Shown: positions 17,524 to 26,346 of the stretch, piece by piece
Numbering within the stretch: position 1 is the first letter of the stretch
How the letters are laid out: every line of letters begins with the position of its first letter
Assembly: GCF_000799465.1 (NCBI RefSeq)
Contig: NZ_JUGU01000001.1
Span: forward strand, 1,860,001 to 1,924,000
DNA: 64,000 bases
Reading direction: 5' to 3'
From: Psychroserpens sp. Hel_I_66
Lineage (GTDB): Bacteria; Bacteroidota; Bacteroidia; Flavobacteriales; Flavobacteriaceae
Notes under the pieces: generated by a model
Told to the model about the DNA's origin: nothing
The model's input: the letters and a program-made list of their open reading frames with translations, nothing else
The model's database searches: none
Position numbers and translations under genes: made by a program

Positions 17524-18555
17524 ATGGATTTTAGTCAAGCCATTAAAAAATTAATAGATGATGAAACACCATCAATAAACAATCTATCCAGATCCATCCC
17601 TAGCAATGAAGATGCTACCACCATCCAAATTAAAAGCGAGGTAATTCAAACATTACCAATTCCTGAAATTTGGAATTGGGACACAAATCCTATGGGTTCA
17701 ATAACTAAAGCACAATTTGAATTCTGTGATTCAATGCCCTCTAGTGCTTTACCAGGAGAATTTAATCCTAGCGGAAACAGTTTTTCAAATAATTATTCAG
17801 ATTTTTTATCTCTACTCAATAAAGATACATTCATCCCTAAATCAATATTAATAAATTACATTGACGTCAATAAACCTCCTACTGAAGCAATTAGCAGTCC
17901 CTTACAACCTAAAGGTTGGACCAGAGTACCAAATGCTGCCCAAGTTTTAAGTTGGAAAGGACTATGGGGAGTTTCAATGAGTCCTTCGGATTGGCTTGGC
18001 AATATTGCTGCTAATAGTCAAAATGTACCTTTACACTTAGTTTTTGATAGCACATCTGCCAGTGTAGTTCTTTCAAATTCTGAAAACATCACGGTACCAA
18101 AAGACCAGATAGAAAAAGTAACTATTACCGCTAGTGTCTGGGGCAGAATAACCGTAAATCCAGGAGATTGGTTTGGAAGCACTGTAATATCTTTAGCTAA
18201 GGGAAACGAATCTGTTTTTTTGAAACCCTCTTTTCTTAATATTGCACTCGGTCCAAATGGCAGCATAAAGAGTAGAATTTCAGAATTTATAGTAGCCTAT
18301 ATGCCATCGGCTTCAATAACTATTAATTCAGAATTTGCCAGATCCAATAATATTATAGAAAACTCCATAAATAAATTAAGCATCGCAGGATTTAATTATA
18401 ATAAATCAAGTAGCCATGAGATTCTTAAAGATATGAATGGCGCAAGTATTAATTTAGAAACTAACACCTGCAACACTCTACAACTCGCAGCAAGAACCTC
18501 AACTTCACACGAAAACAAGGCTTACATAATTGCTGTGATTTTAAAAGAATATTAG
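17524..18555 (+). CDS. Protein of unknown function, second of the paralogous pair
   Basis: A 343-residue protein without signal peptide or membrane segment. Its landmarks parallel those of the gene upstream: WTRVPNAAQVLSWKGLW with WVKVPDSSGTLQW; ITVNPGDWFGS with IPIDPGPWYDG; LGPNGSIKSRISEFIVAYMP with FGNNGILSARVRGLVVVFG; and a late AGFNYNKSSSHE with GPFTFSANAGSS. It is shorter because the helical N-terminal half is largely missing. The pair is separated by 122 bases and probably forms one unit that arose by duplication. Function unknown. Confidence 0.78.
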   Translation: MDFSQAIKKLIDDETPSINNLSRSIPSNEDATTIQIKSEVIQTLPIPEIWNWDTNPMGSITKAQFEFCDSMPSSALPGEFNPSGNSFSNNYSDFLSLLNKDTFIPKSILINYIDVNKPPTEAISSPLQPKGWTRVPNAAQVLSWKGLWGVSMSPSDWLGNIAANSQNVPLHLVFDSTSASVVLSNSENITVPKDQIEKVTITASVWGRITVNPGDWFGSTVISLAKGNESVFLKPSFLNIALGPNGSIKSRISEFIVAYMPSASITINSEFARSNNIIENSINKLSIAGFNYNKSSSHEILKDMNGASINLETNTCNTLQLAARTSTSHENKAYIIAVILKEY

Positions 18556-18619
18556 TGTATGTTGATTTTCGTTATTTTTTTAATTTCAGTAAATGTCATA
18601 AATAAATTATGGTTATTAC

Positions 18620-18627
18620 TATTTTTG
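18620..18627 (+). promoter_or_regulatory. Candidate -7 box for rdgB
   Basis: TATTTTTG matches TANNTTTG and lies 20 bases ahead of the ATG at 18648. No clear -33 element is seen. Confidence 0.4.
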
Positions 18628-18647
18628 ATTTAAGCAAATAATCAAAA

Positions 18648-19220
18648 ATGAAACTCGTATTCGCAACCAATAATCTTAACAAAATAAAAGAGGTCCAATT
18701 ACTTATTCCTGAGCATATCCAATTATTGAGTTTAAAAGATATTGGCTGTTTTGAGGATGTCCCTGAAACACAACTAACCATTGAAGGTAACGCCATACAA
18801 AAGGCAAAATACATTAAAGAAAATTACGGTTACGATTGCTTCGCAGATGATACAGGACTTGAGGTTGAATCCCTTAAAGGAGAACCAGGCGTTTTTAGTG
18901 CACGTTATGCTGGTGAACAACGAGACGCTAATAATAATATGGATTTACTGCTTAAGAATTTAGACGGAAATTTCAATAGAAATGCGCAATTCAAAACAGT
19001 AATTGCACTGCACTTAAATAATAATCTAGATACATTTACTGGCATTTGTGAAGGTGAAATCACCATAACAAAACAAGGAGAGAAAGGGTTTGGGTACGAC
19101 CCAATTTTTAAAGCAAATGGTTACGATAAAACCTTTGCTGAAATCTCCCTAGAAGAGAAAAACAAAATAGGCCATCGAGGTAAAGCTGTGCGAATGTTGG
19201 TTAATTATTTGAATACATAA
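18648..19220 (+). CDS. rdgB: Non-canonical purine NTP pyrophosphatase (RdgB/HAM1)
   Basis: A 190-residue enzyme of the HAM1 family, which hydrolyses ITP, dITP and XTP to monophosphates and so keeps deaminated purines out of nucleic acids. Family motifs are the N-terminal FATNNLNKIKEV, FADDTGLEVESLKGEPGVFSARYAG, then EGEI, GFGYDPIF and FAEISLEEKNKIGHRGKA. The length is normal. It stands alone downstream of the unknown pair. Confidence 0.96.
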   Translation: MKLVFATNNLNKIKEVQLLIPEHIQLLSLKDIGCFEDVPETQLTIEGNAIQKAKYIKENYGYDCFADDTGLEVESLKGEPGVFSARYAGEQRDANNNMDLLLKNLDGNFNRNAQFKTVIALHLNNNLDTFTGICEGEITITKQGEKGFGYDPIFKANGYDKTFAEISLEEKNKIGHRGKAVRMLVNYLNT

Positions 19221-19348
19221 TTTAAAGAATTAATATTGCTGGATTTTATAATCAGCAAAAAAACATTAAGACCTTTTAAGGAAATTGATAACAGGAACAT
19301 ATTAAGTACTTTTATCACTTTATTGATTAGCATAAGCGCAACTCTTAT

Positions 19349-20464
19349 ATGAAAAGACATCTTGTTAGACTTAGAAGAAGCAAAATTCACAAATTTTTTA
19401 CCAGACATAAAAAATATGCTCCCGTCGTTTTTTTTATTGGTGGTTTTATTTTTGACACGCTAACACTGGGTCGCATTGATAGGTTATATGATTTGATTGT
19501 ATTAAACCTACACATGATTTCTTTAACTATCGTTTTATATCTATATAATTTAGCAGATGATGGTAAATGGAAGAATACATTTTTGGAGCGTTATGAAATT
19601 TACTTCCCTCTAGCCATCCAGTTTTTCTTTGGTGGTCTTTCTAGTGCATTTGTGATTTATTTTTCTCGAAGTGTATCTCTATCAAAAACGATTTCCTTTT
19701 TTGTACTTCTCTTAGCATTGTTATTTGCAAATGAGTTTCTTAAAAAAAGAATCTCTAATAAATACCTTCAGTTTAGTGTGTACTTCTTTGTTAACTTCAC
19801 GTTCTGCACGTTTATGATTCCTGTATTAACGAAAGAAATGAATACTACGGTATTTTTCATTTCGGGAATGGTGAGTTTATTTATAACTTTAATACTCGTT
19901 ATTTTCATCTATCAATCCAGTCCAAGTACACGCTTAGAATTAAATCGATTTAAAATCATCAGCATTATAGTAACGATGTACGTTAGTTTTAATCTGTTTT
20001 ATATTTTTAACCTTATTCCTCCTGTACCACTTGCGCTTGATAGTGGTATCGTGGCGCATAATGTTCAAAAAACAAATTCACGTTATCTGGTTACCTATGA
20101 AGCTGAAGAATGGTACATATTCTGGAGAAATCACAAACATAAATTCATGTTTAATCCAGGAGAAAAAGTATATGTATTTTCTTCAATATTTGCCCCAACA
20201 GATATTAAAAAAGGGATAGCTCATCGTTGGCAATGGTTTAATCCAGATACAGAAGAATGGGAAAAAACAGAAGATATTGATTTTGATATTACTGGCGGAA
20301 GAAATGAAGGCTATCGCGCATATACCTATAAATCAAATTTAAAATACGGGTTATGGAAGGTTGAAATAATCACCGAAGAAGAGCTTGTAATAGGTGTCGT
20401 TGATTTTGAGATTATTGCTAGCGACCCAAACCAAAAGCGAAAATTGGTAACCAGAAAGAAATAA
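19349..20464 (+). CDS. DUF2914 membrane protein
   Basis: A 371-residue protein. After a basic N-terminus (KRHLVRLRRSKIHKFFTRHKK) there are about seven hydrophobic helices (residues about 25-235). The C-terminal domain (about 250-362) is DUF2914: YEAEEWYIFWRNHKHKF, IAHRWQWFNPDTEEWEKTE, EGYRAYTYKSNLKYGLWKVEI. The soluble domain probably faces the periplasm; its role is unknown. It is followed after 35 bases by a small lipoprotein gene on the same strand. Confidence 0.88.
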   Translation: MKRHLVRLRRSKIHKFFTRHKKYAPVVFFIGGFIFDTLTLGRIDRLYDLIVLNLHMISLTIVLYLYNLADDGKWKNTFLERYEIYFPLAIQFFFGGLSSAFVIYFSRSVSLSKTISFFVLLLALLFANEFLKKRISNKYLQFSVYFFVNFTFCTFMIPVLTKEMNTTVFFISGMVSLFITLILVIFIYQSSPSTRLELNRFKIISIIVTMYVSFNLFYIFNLIPPVPLALDSGIVAHNVQKTNSRYLVTYEAEEWYIFWRNHKHKFMFNPGEKVYVFSSIFAPTDIKKGIAHRWQWFNPDTEEWEKTEDIDFDITGGRNEGYRAYTYKSNLKYGLWKVEIITEEELVIGVVDFEIIASDPNQKRKLVTRKK

Positions 20465-20499
20465 TTATAAATTTTGTTTTCCATTAACACAAAATTATC

Positions 20500-21375
20500 A
20501 TGAACACGTTCAAAACAAAAAACATATTATTAGCCACAATAACAACCATGCTTTTTAGCTGTGCGCAAAGCGAATCTTCAAAAGTAAAGGAAACCTGCAA
20601 CAGATTTATTAAAGGGAGAATAGATCTAAGAAGAAATGATTCTACACAAATCAAAGCAGTGACTGAAGACTCTCTTTATCGTCTACTCATGCTCCATCAC
20701 AACTATGCTCAAATGTTGGACGCTCCAATTGTAAATGCAGATTTGAGAATGAGCGTGAAATCTGTAGAAATCACAGAAGATTGTGCAAGTTGCGAAATGT
20801 CATCAATAGAATATTACAAAATACACCTCTGCAAAGACGGTGAAGATTGGAAAGTACAGGGAGAAAATAGCATCTACCCAACAGCAGAAAGACTAGCAAA
20901 AGCCCGACAAAAAATCATAGATCACAAAAAGAAGCATGTCCAAAAACCAATTACAGACTCCATACTAAAAGCTGTAAACATATTTTTACCAACAGTAAAA
21001 GATTATTTTCTTACCGAAAATCAAGAACCTCTTAAAACCATTTGTGATGACGCTACCGTAAATTTCATCAAACAATTTTATGCTTATGCAAAAGAACGTA
21101 CAGGATTAGAAGTACTCCATACCGAAATGAGCCAACCCAACTTTATGGTAGGAGATTACTTTAATGATAACGGACTCATAGAATTTCGATTCTACAATGA
21201 AGAAACCACTATCGTATTTACCAAAAACGACCAAAACGAAATGATGGTTTCTGGATTTAATGGTACTATGTCCAAAGACATAGATAGAATATATATGAAA
21301 GACCACTATCTAGAATTATTGCGTGCAATGAAGCTCACAAGACAACCAAGATACCGCAGTGAGGATTTAAAATAA
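20500..21375 (+). CDS. Putative lipoprotein of unknown function
   Basis: A 291-residue protein with a lipoprotein-type signal (LLATITTMLFSC, Cys about residue 21). The mature part is mixed alpha/beta and contains an internal pair of Cys (DCASCEMSS). The middle linker is Lys-rich (ARQKIIDHKKKHVQKP) and the two halves may be related NTF2-like domains, which is inference from length and pattern. The DUF2914 gene is directly upstream. A strong bidirectional terminator follows. Confidence 0.65.
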   Translation: MNTFKTKNILLATITTMLFSCAQSESSKVKETCNRFIKGRIDLRRNDSTQIKAVTEDSLYRLLMLHHNYAQMLDAPIVNADLRMSVKSVEITEDCASCEMSSIEYYKIHLCKDGEDWKVQGENSIYPTAERLAKARQKIIDHKKKHVQKPITDSILKAVNIFLPTVKDYFLTENQEPLKTICDDATVNFIKQFYAYAKERTGLEVLHTEMSQPNFMVGDYFNDNGLIEFRFYNEETTIVFTKNDQNEMMVSGFNGTMSKDIDRIYMKDHYLELLRAMKLTRQPRYRSEDLK

Positions 21376-21391
21376 TATAAATAAGTTTTAC

Positions 21392-21422
21392 AAAAAAAAT
21401 CCAGCTATAGCTGGATTTTTTT
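21392..21422. terminator. Bidirectional terminator between convergent genes
   Basis: AATCCAGCTA and TAGCTGGATT form a perfect palindrome flanked by an A run on the left and a T run on the right. It can therefore end the lipoprotein gene (+) and the gene at 21444-21941 (-). Confidence 0.85.
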
Positions 21423-21443
21423 ATTGTAATATGTAAGCTCTAA

Positions 21444-21941
21444 TTATTTCTTAATAACCGAGTTCATTGTTTTTGTAATAGCCTCAGTATACTTGGCATC
21501 TGCAGTCTCATCAACCATACCAATAAACATTAAGCAGGTTTCAGCATCAATCTCCATACAATATACCATATTGTTTAGCGTAGACCCCTCAGCCTCAGAT
21601 GTGCCTTCCATAAACAACACCTTCACTCCATTTACAGTCTTTTCACCTCTGTCTGACACTTTAAATTGTGCAGAATCATCAGTATTCATTTTCTCTTTAG
21701 CCTTAGCATAAGTTTCAGGTACCATCATTGCCATAATCACAGCTTTTGGGTTTTCAGAAACGTAGGTATTTGTGCTCACAGCCATAAAAAGTGAATCATC
21801 AACATCCATTTCAATCTTTTGCCCCATAAGCTCCATCATACGAGCCATTTGTTTTTCGTCCATTTCTGGAGCCTCAGTGTCTTGAGCATGCATTTGTGCT
21901 CCCATTGTAAAGACTAAAAGAGCGATAAGTAATTTTTTCAT
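21444..21941 (-). CDS. Small exported protein of unknown function
   Basis: A 165-residue protein with a clear signal peptide (MKKLLIALLVFTMGAQMHAQ). The mature part starts with a Met/Glu-rich helix (MDEKQMARMMELMGQKIEM) and continues as an alpha/beta domain with repeated TKTMN/TYAKAKEKMN-like helices and two Cys. No family is recognised. It is convergent with the lipoprotein gene across the shared terminator. Confidence 0.7.
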   Translation of the reverse strand: MKKLLIALLVFTMGAQMHAQDTEAPEMDEKQMARMMELMGQKIEMDVDDSLFMAVSTNTYVSENPKAVIMAMMVPETYAKAKEKMNTDDSAQFKVSDRGEKTVNGVKVLFMEGTSEAEGSTLNNMVYCMEIDAETCLMFIGMVDETADAKYTEAITKTMNSVIKK

Positions 21942-22044
21942 AATATTTTTGTTTAGGTCGACAATTTAGCAAATCCCATTCATTTGAAATTTATATTGCC
22001 ATTATTTTTTTTACTGAATATCAAAAAGCAGACCACTATTTTAT

Positions 22045-22196
22045 TTGTAATATTTTCTTCGGAAATATCAACTCTCAAATAAAGCGCATCAATAAAACCC
22101 AATAATACACAAATTCACTTTATCAAAAAAATAGTCGAACTTCGTTTAACAACTGTTGAAAAAACATTAAAGCGTTTTTTTATTAGAGCATTACAC
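22045..22196 (+). repeat. Dispersed intergenic repeat, copy A
   Basis: This lies in the 564-base gene-free stretch 21942-22505. It contains the TTTTCTTCGGAAATATCAAC block and, about 70 bases on, AAAAAATAGTCGAACTTCGT followed by a degenerate A-run/T-run palindrome. The same blocks in the same order occur at 26.2 kb, 28.9 kb and, as a partial copy, at 48.8 kb. A third family word (CAAACAAAAGTAGATCAA) lies separately at 22251-22268. Confidence 0.75.
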
Positions 22197-22411
22197 GACA
22201 ACCAAAAAACCCAACCATAAAAAGAGATCCTCCAAATGCTATGATCACTTCAAACAAAAGTAGATCAACATTCTATCTTTAAATATTTCTTCGCAAATTA
22301 CTCAAAAGGCAAGAAATTACTTTTCAAAAAAACCCTTTGCACTTCCTGCTTTTGTCTTCAAACCAAAAAAAACGCACTATTAATATCAGAAAATCAGACC
22401 CTTAAAAATCC

Positions 22412-22500
22412 TTATTTAGATTTATTATAAATAATTTGGTTATCTCAAAAGACAAGTATATTTTTGTCGAAAATCAATTATTTATAATAAGTCTAAATAA
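22412..22500 (+). promoter_or_regulatory. Promoter of the siderophore receptor flanked by paired operators
   Basis: The 23-base elements at 22412-22434 and 22478-22500 are near-perfect reverse complements of one another, and each is an imperfect palindrome TTATTTA-N9-TAAATAA. Between them lie TTTG (22435-22438) and, 20 bases on, TATTTTTG (22459-22466), a textbook Bacteroidota -33/-7 promoter. The arrangement suggests repression by an iron-responsive Fur- or DtxR-type regulator bound on both sides of the promoter. Which regulator is inference. Confidence 0.65.
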
Positions 22501-22505
22501 AAACA

Positions 22506-24929
22506 ATGAAAAATCTAGTATCAATATTAACTTTATTTCTGCTGACAAACTTTGCGTTTTCACAAAATGGAACCGTTACCGGAACAGTAAAAGACAATAA
22601 TCAAACACCACTCTTTGGGGTAAATATTTCGTTAAAACACACCACTAAAGGCACTCAAACAAACGAAAATGGAGATTTCATAATCTCTAATGTAGCAAAT
22701 GACGATTACACGCTCGTAATTTCATATTTAGGTTTCAAAACAAGAGAAATTCAAATTTCAGTATCAAACAATGAAAGCACTACATTAAAAACAATTACAC
22801 TTTACGAGGGAAATGAAATTTTGACCGAGGTTGTTATTGACGGAGAACGTCGCAACAAATTTTCAAGAAAGAAAACTGCCTATGTTTCAAAACTTCCTTT
22901 AAAGGATATTGAAAACACGCAAGTTTATAGTACAATTACCAACGAAATTTTACAGTCTCAAATTGTTACAAATTTTGACGATGCGTTAAAAAACGCAACA
23001 GGGGTTGAACAACTTTGGACGTCCACAGGTCGAGGTGGCGATGGTGCTGGTTATTTCTCGCTTCGTGGATTCTCCGTTCAACCACAACTGGTTAACGGAC
23101 TTCCAGGTCTTACAAACGGAACCATAAATCCTGCTAACATTGAACGCATTGAAGTACTAAAAGGTCCTTCTGCAACCTTGTTTGGGAATGCTGTAAGTTC
23201 TTATGGCGGACTTATAAACGTGGTTACTAAAAAACCGTACGTTGGCACTGGTGGCGAATTGTCTTTCACTTCAGGGACCTACGGTCTAAATCAAATCGTT
23301 GGAGATTTTAATACTGCTTTGAGTAAGGAAGATAATTTATATTTCAGACTAAATACAGCGTACACAACTGAGCAAAGTTTTCAAGATGCTGGTTTTAGAA
23401 AATCATTTTTTATCGCACCATCATTATCGTACAAAGTAAACAACAGACTATCTTTCTCTTTTTACGGAGAAATTACCCAAGCGGAACAAACAAACCCAAC
23501 ATTCTTATTCTTAAACAGAAGTGCACCAACGGTGGCTTCAAATCTCACCGAACTAGGGTACAATAACAAATTGTCGTTTACCAGCAACGATTTAACGTTA
23601 CAAAATCCGACGCAGAATTATAGGGTTGAAATGGATTACAAACTGTCTAATGCTTGGCAATCCCAAACCTTACTTTCAAAGAGCTCCACTTCTACAAAAG
23701 GCTATTATTCTTATTTGTTTGATTATGGCATCTTGGAGGGCAATACCTACTCTCGTTTTATCAACAAACAAAATGCAAATACTCAAACGACGGATATTCA
23801 GCAAAACTTTATTGGAGATTTTAAAATCGCTTCATTACGAAATAGAATGGTTGTAGGTATCGACTATTTCAATCAAACTCAATCAGACAATAGCACAGGA
23901 TATGCCTTTTACGGAAATGTGACGCCAAATGGTGGTTCAAATGGAGATAGTCCTTTTACACCAGAAGTAGAGGACGATTTATTTCCACTTTCTACATCGG
24001 GAGTTGACGCTGTATTAGCATCACAAGGTGTTAGCAATATAAAATCCAAGTTCCACATTTATAGTCTATATGCTTCTAACGTCATCAATTTCACAGATAA
24101 CCTTTCAGCAATGATAGGTTTGAGGTTAGACCATTTTGATAATGAAGGTGATGTAGCAAACCTTGAAGATGATTTTGACCAAACAACAGTATCGCCAAAA
24201 TTCGGAATACTTTATCAACCCATAAAAGATAAACTGTCTGTGTTTGGAAACTACCAAAATGGATTTACCAATGTAGCACCTCAATTAGTTGGCAACCCTG
24301 ATGAAGGTCCACAAACTTTACAAACATTTGACCCAGAACAAGCGAATCAATTAGAATTTGGAATTAAAACAAATCTTTTCAATAATCGATTAAATGCCAC
24401 AATAAGTTATTACGACATCAAAGTAAAAGACCGTGTAATTACTGACCCCTCTTCAATATTTAATAAAATTCAGGGTGGCGAAGTGGTAAGCAAAGGGTTT
24501 GAAATAGAAATCAACGCCAACCCAATAAAAGGCTTAAACATAAGAGCTGGCTATAGCAATAACGATAGCGAAACTACGAAATCTGATAATACCGAAATCC
24601 TAAATAGAAGACCACTTGAGGCAGGACCAGAAACGCTTTACAATTTTTGGGCAAATTATGAATTTCAAGATGGAACTTTAGATGGTTTTGGAATTGGTCT
24701 AGGATTTAATGGAGCAAGTGAACGTTTTGCGATCAACTACCAATCGACTGGCGAATTCATCTTACCAAATTATACGATTGCAAACGCTTCCGTTTTTTAC
24801 CAAGCAGATAAATATAGAATTGGATTAAAGTTAAATAACGCTTTTAACAAAGAATATTACAAGGGCTGGACAACAATAACACCACAAACGCCAAGAGCTT
24901 TATTGGCAAACATTTCATATCAATTTTAA
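22506..24929 (+). CDS. TonB-dependent siderophore receptor
   Basis: An 807-residue outer-membrane protein. After the signal peptide (MKNLVSILTLFLLTNFAFSQ) comes a CarboxypepD_reg-like domain (about 22-108; GTVKDNNQTPLFGVNIS, DYTLVISYLGFKTREI). The plug domain (about 145-245) has RGFSVQPQLVNGLPG and IERIEVLKGPSATLFG, and the rest is a 22-strand-type barrel ending PRALLANISYQF. It resembles ferric hydroxamate/ferrichrome-type receptors. Substrate is inferred only. It is followed after 56 bases by a PepSY protein, a common partner in siderophore iron release, and its promoter carries paired operators. Confidence 0.93.
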   Translation: MKNLVSILTLFLLTNFAFSQNGTVTGTVKDNNQTPLFGVNISLKHTTKGTQTNENGDFIISNVANDDYTLVISYLGFKTREIQISVSNNESTTLKTITLYEGNEILTEVVIDGERRNKFSRKKTAYVSKLPLKDIENTQVYSTITNEILQSQIVTNFDDALKNATGVEQLWTSTGRGGDGAGYFSLRGFSVQPQLVNGLPGLTNGTINPANIERIEVLKGPSATLFGNAVSSYGGLINVVTKKPYVGTGGELSFTSGTYGLNQIVGDFNTALSKEDNLYFRLNTAYTTEQSFQDAGFRKSFFIAPSLSYKVNNRLSFSFYGEITQAEQTNPTFLFLNRSAPTVASNLTELGYNNKLSFTSNDLTLQNPTQNYRVEMDYKLSNAWQSQTLLSKSSTSTKGYYSYLFDYGILEGNTYSRFINKQNANTQTTDIQQNFIGDFKIASLRNRMVVGIDYFNQTQSDNSTGYAFYGNVTPNGGSNGDSPFTPEVEDDLFPLSTSGVDAVLASQGVSNIKSKFHIYSLYASNVINFTDNLSAMIGLRLDHFDNEGDVANLEDDFDQTTVSPKFGILYQPIKDKLSVFGNYQNGFTNVAPQLVGNPDEGPQTLQTFDPEQANQLEFGIKTNLFNNRLNATISYYDIKVKDRVITDPSSIFNKIQGGEVVSKGFEIEINANPIKGLNIRAGYSNNDSETTKSDNTEILNRRPLEAGPETLYNFWANYEFQDGTLDGFGIGLGFNGASERFAINYQSTGEFILPNYTIANASVFYQADKYRIGLKLNNAFNKEYYKGWTTITPQTPRALLANISYQF

Positions 24930-24940
24930 TTATCCAAAGA

Positions 24941-24972
24941 AGAGAGCAACTTTTTTAAGGTTGCTCTTTTTT
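24941..24972 (+). terminator. Terminator-like hairpin after the TonB receptor
   Basis: AGAGCAAC and GTTGCTCT pair and are followed by TTTT. It lies between the receptor and the PepSY gene, so it may reduce but need not abolish read-through into the second gene, which starts 14 bases later and has no separate -7 box that I found. Confidence 0.65.
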
Positions 24973-24985
24973 AAATTTTTAAATA

Positions 24986-26107
24986 ATGACGACTAAAAAA
25001 TTCATCTTTCAATTACATAAAATTTTAGGCTTATCCACAGGTTTAGTAGTTTTTATAGTTGCTATTACGGGTTGCTGTTGGGCTTTTAAAGACGAGATTG
25101 AAAGCCTTTACGATGACTATAAAAAAGTTGCACCACAAGACGAACCTATATTAACGCCAACAAAAGCAAAGGAATTTGCCAAAGAGGTATTTCCAAGCAA
25201 CACAGTTCACGGAACACTATTTAAAAAAAATGATGATGCAATTGAAGTCATATTCTATGATGCTCAACCAGAATTTTATCAAAGTGTTTTCTTAAATCCA
25301 TATTCAGGCGAAGTGATTCAAGTAGATAATCATCTCTCGGGATTTTTTGCATTTATTCTAAAAGGTCATATGCGACTTTGGTTGCCAAAAACCATTGGCG
25401 AACAAGTTGTTGGTATTTCAATTTTAATTTTCATTTTAATCATCGTTTCAGGTTTTATTATTTGGCTACCAAAAAAGCGTAAAAATCTAAAGCAGCGTTT
25501 AAAATTTGACTGGAAAAAAACCACACGCTGGAAACGTAAAAACTTTGATTTACATACTGTAGTTGGCTTTTACATTTGTTCACTCGCTTTAATCTTAGCC
25601 TTTACAGGCTCAATGATGTCTTACAATTGGTTGAAATATGTAGTCTATAAATCAACAGGTGGTGACAAAGAGGCTCGTTTTATTATTCCTGAGAATGAAA
25701 GTGAAATTAGCGAAAAAGATAGTAGAATTCCAATGGACTATTTAATTACAAAACTTTCAAAAGAAAACCCAAACGCAGAAAGTTTTGAATTGCACTACCC
25801 TACTACTGCGGAAGAAAGTATTTACATAGAAATCTCCAACAGCAAAGGACTTTATTACGATTCCGATTTTAGATTTTTCGACCAAAATACCTTGAAGGAA
25901 ATTGAAACACCAAGTATTTATGGAAAATACGAAAATGCAAAAGTTGCGGACAAAATTCAGCGAATGAATTACGATATCCATATTGGAGCAATTGGTGGAA
26001 TTGCAGGAAAAATTATTGCGTTTTTAGTGAGTTTGCTAACTGCAAGTTTACCAGTTACCGGAGTTTTATTATGGTACGGACGTAATTACAAAAAGAAAAA
26101 AGTTTGA
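24986..26107 (+). CDS. PepSY-associated TM protein (probable siderophore reductase partner)
   Basis: A 373-residue inner-membrane protein with the PepSY_TM layout. TM1 (about 15-36) is followed by a periplasmic PepSY segment, TM2 (about 141-162), HTVVGFYICSLALILAFTGS (TM3) and a final TM (about 343-364) ahead of the basic tail YGRNYKKKKV. Conserved His residues (FQLHKILGLSTG, KGHMRLWLP, FDLHTVVG, YDIHIGAIGG) probably bind haem. Family members act as ferric-siderophore reductases or work with TonB receptors, which fits its place behind the receptor. Gene pairing supports the call; catalytic activity is inferred. Confidence 0.85.
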   Translation: MTTKKFIFQLHKILGLSTGLVVFIVAITGCCWAFKDEIESLYDDYKKVAPQDEPILTPTKAKEFAKEVFPSNTVHGTLFKKNDDAIEVIFYDAQPEFYQSVFLNPYSGEVIQVDNHLSGFFAFILKGHMRLWLPKTIGEQVVGISILIFILIIVSGFIIWLPKKRKNLKQRLKFDWKKTTRWKRKNFDLHTVVGFYICSLALILAFTGSMMSYNWLKYVVYKSTGGDKEARFIIPENESEISEKDSRIPMDYLITKLSKENPNAESFELHYPTTAEESIYIEISNSKGLYYDSDFRFFDQNTLKEIETPSIYGKYENAKVADKIQRMNYDIHIGAIGGIAGKIIAFLVSLLTASLPVTGVLLWYGRNYKKKKV

Positions 26108-26179
26108 GAAAGCATTAAAGTGTAGTCCATAAATTACCATTCCACACACTTGTACGCCAACCCAAAATCCAAGTAAAAA

Positions 26180-26335
26180 TTAAAGTAGATCAAATTTTAT
26201 TTTTGACTTTTTATTCGGAAATATCAACTCTTGAATAGACACATCTATAAAAACCAATGATACACAACTTTACTTTTCAAAAAAAAGCCGATAAAAAACA
26301 ATTAAATACTTTGTTATTAAAACATTGCTTATAAA
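26180..26335 (+). repeat. Dispersed intergenic repeat, copy B
   Basis: It shares AAAGTAGATCAA, TTTTATTTTTGACTTTTT and TCGGAAATATCAACTCTT with copy C, and ACACAACTTTACTTTTCAAA with the middle part of the family. The octamer position is altered to ATTCGGAA and the A/T palindrome is degenerate. It fills most of the gap between the PepSY gene and the convergent channel-like gene, where a terminator would be expected. Confidence 0.7.
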
Positions 26336-26346
26336 GTTAATAAAAA

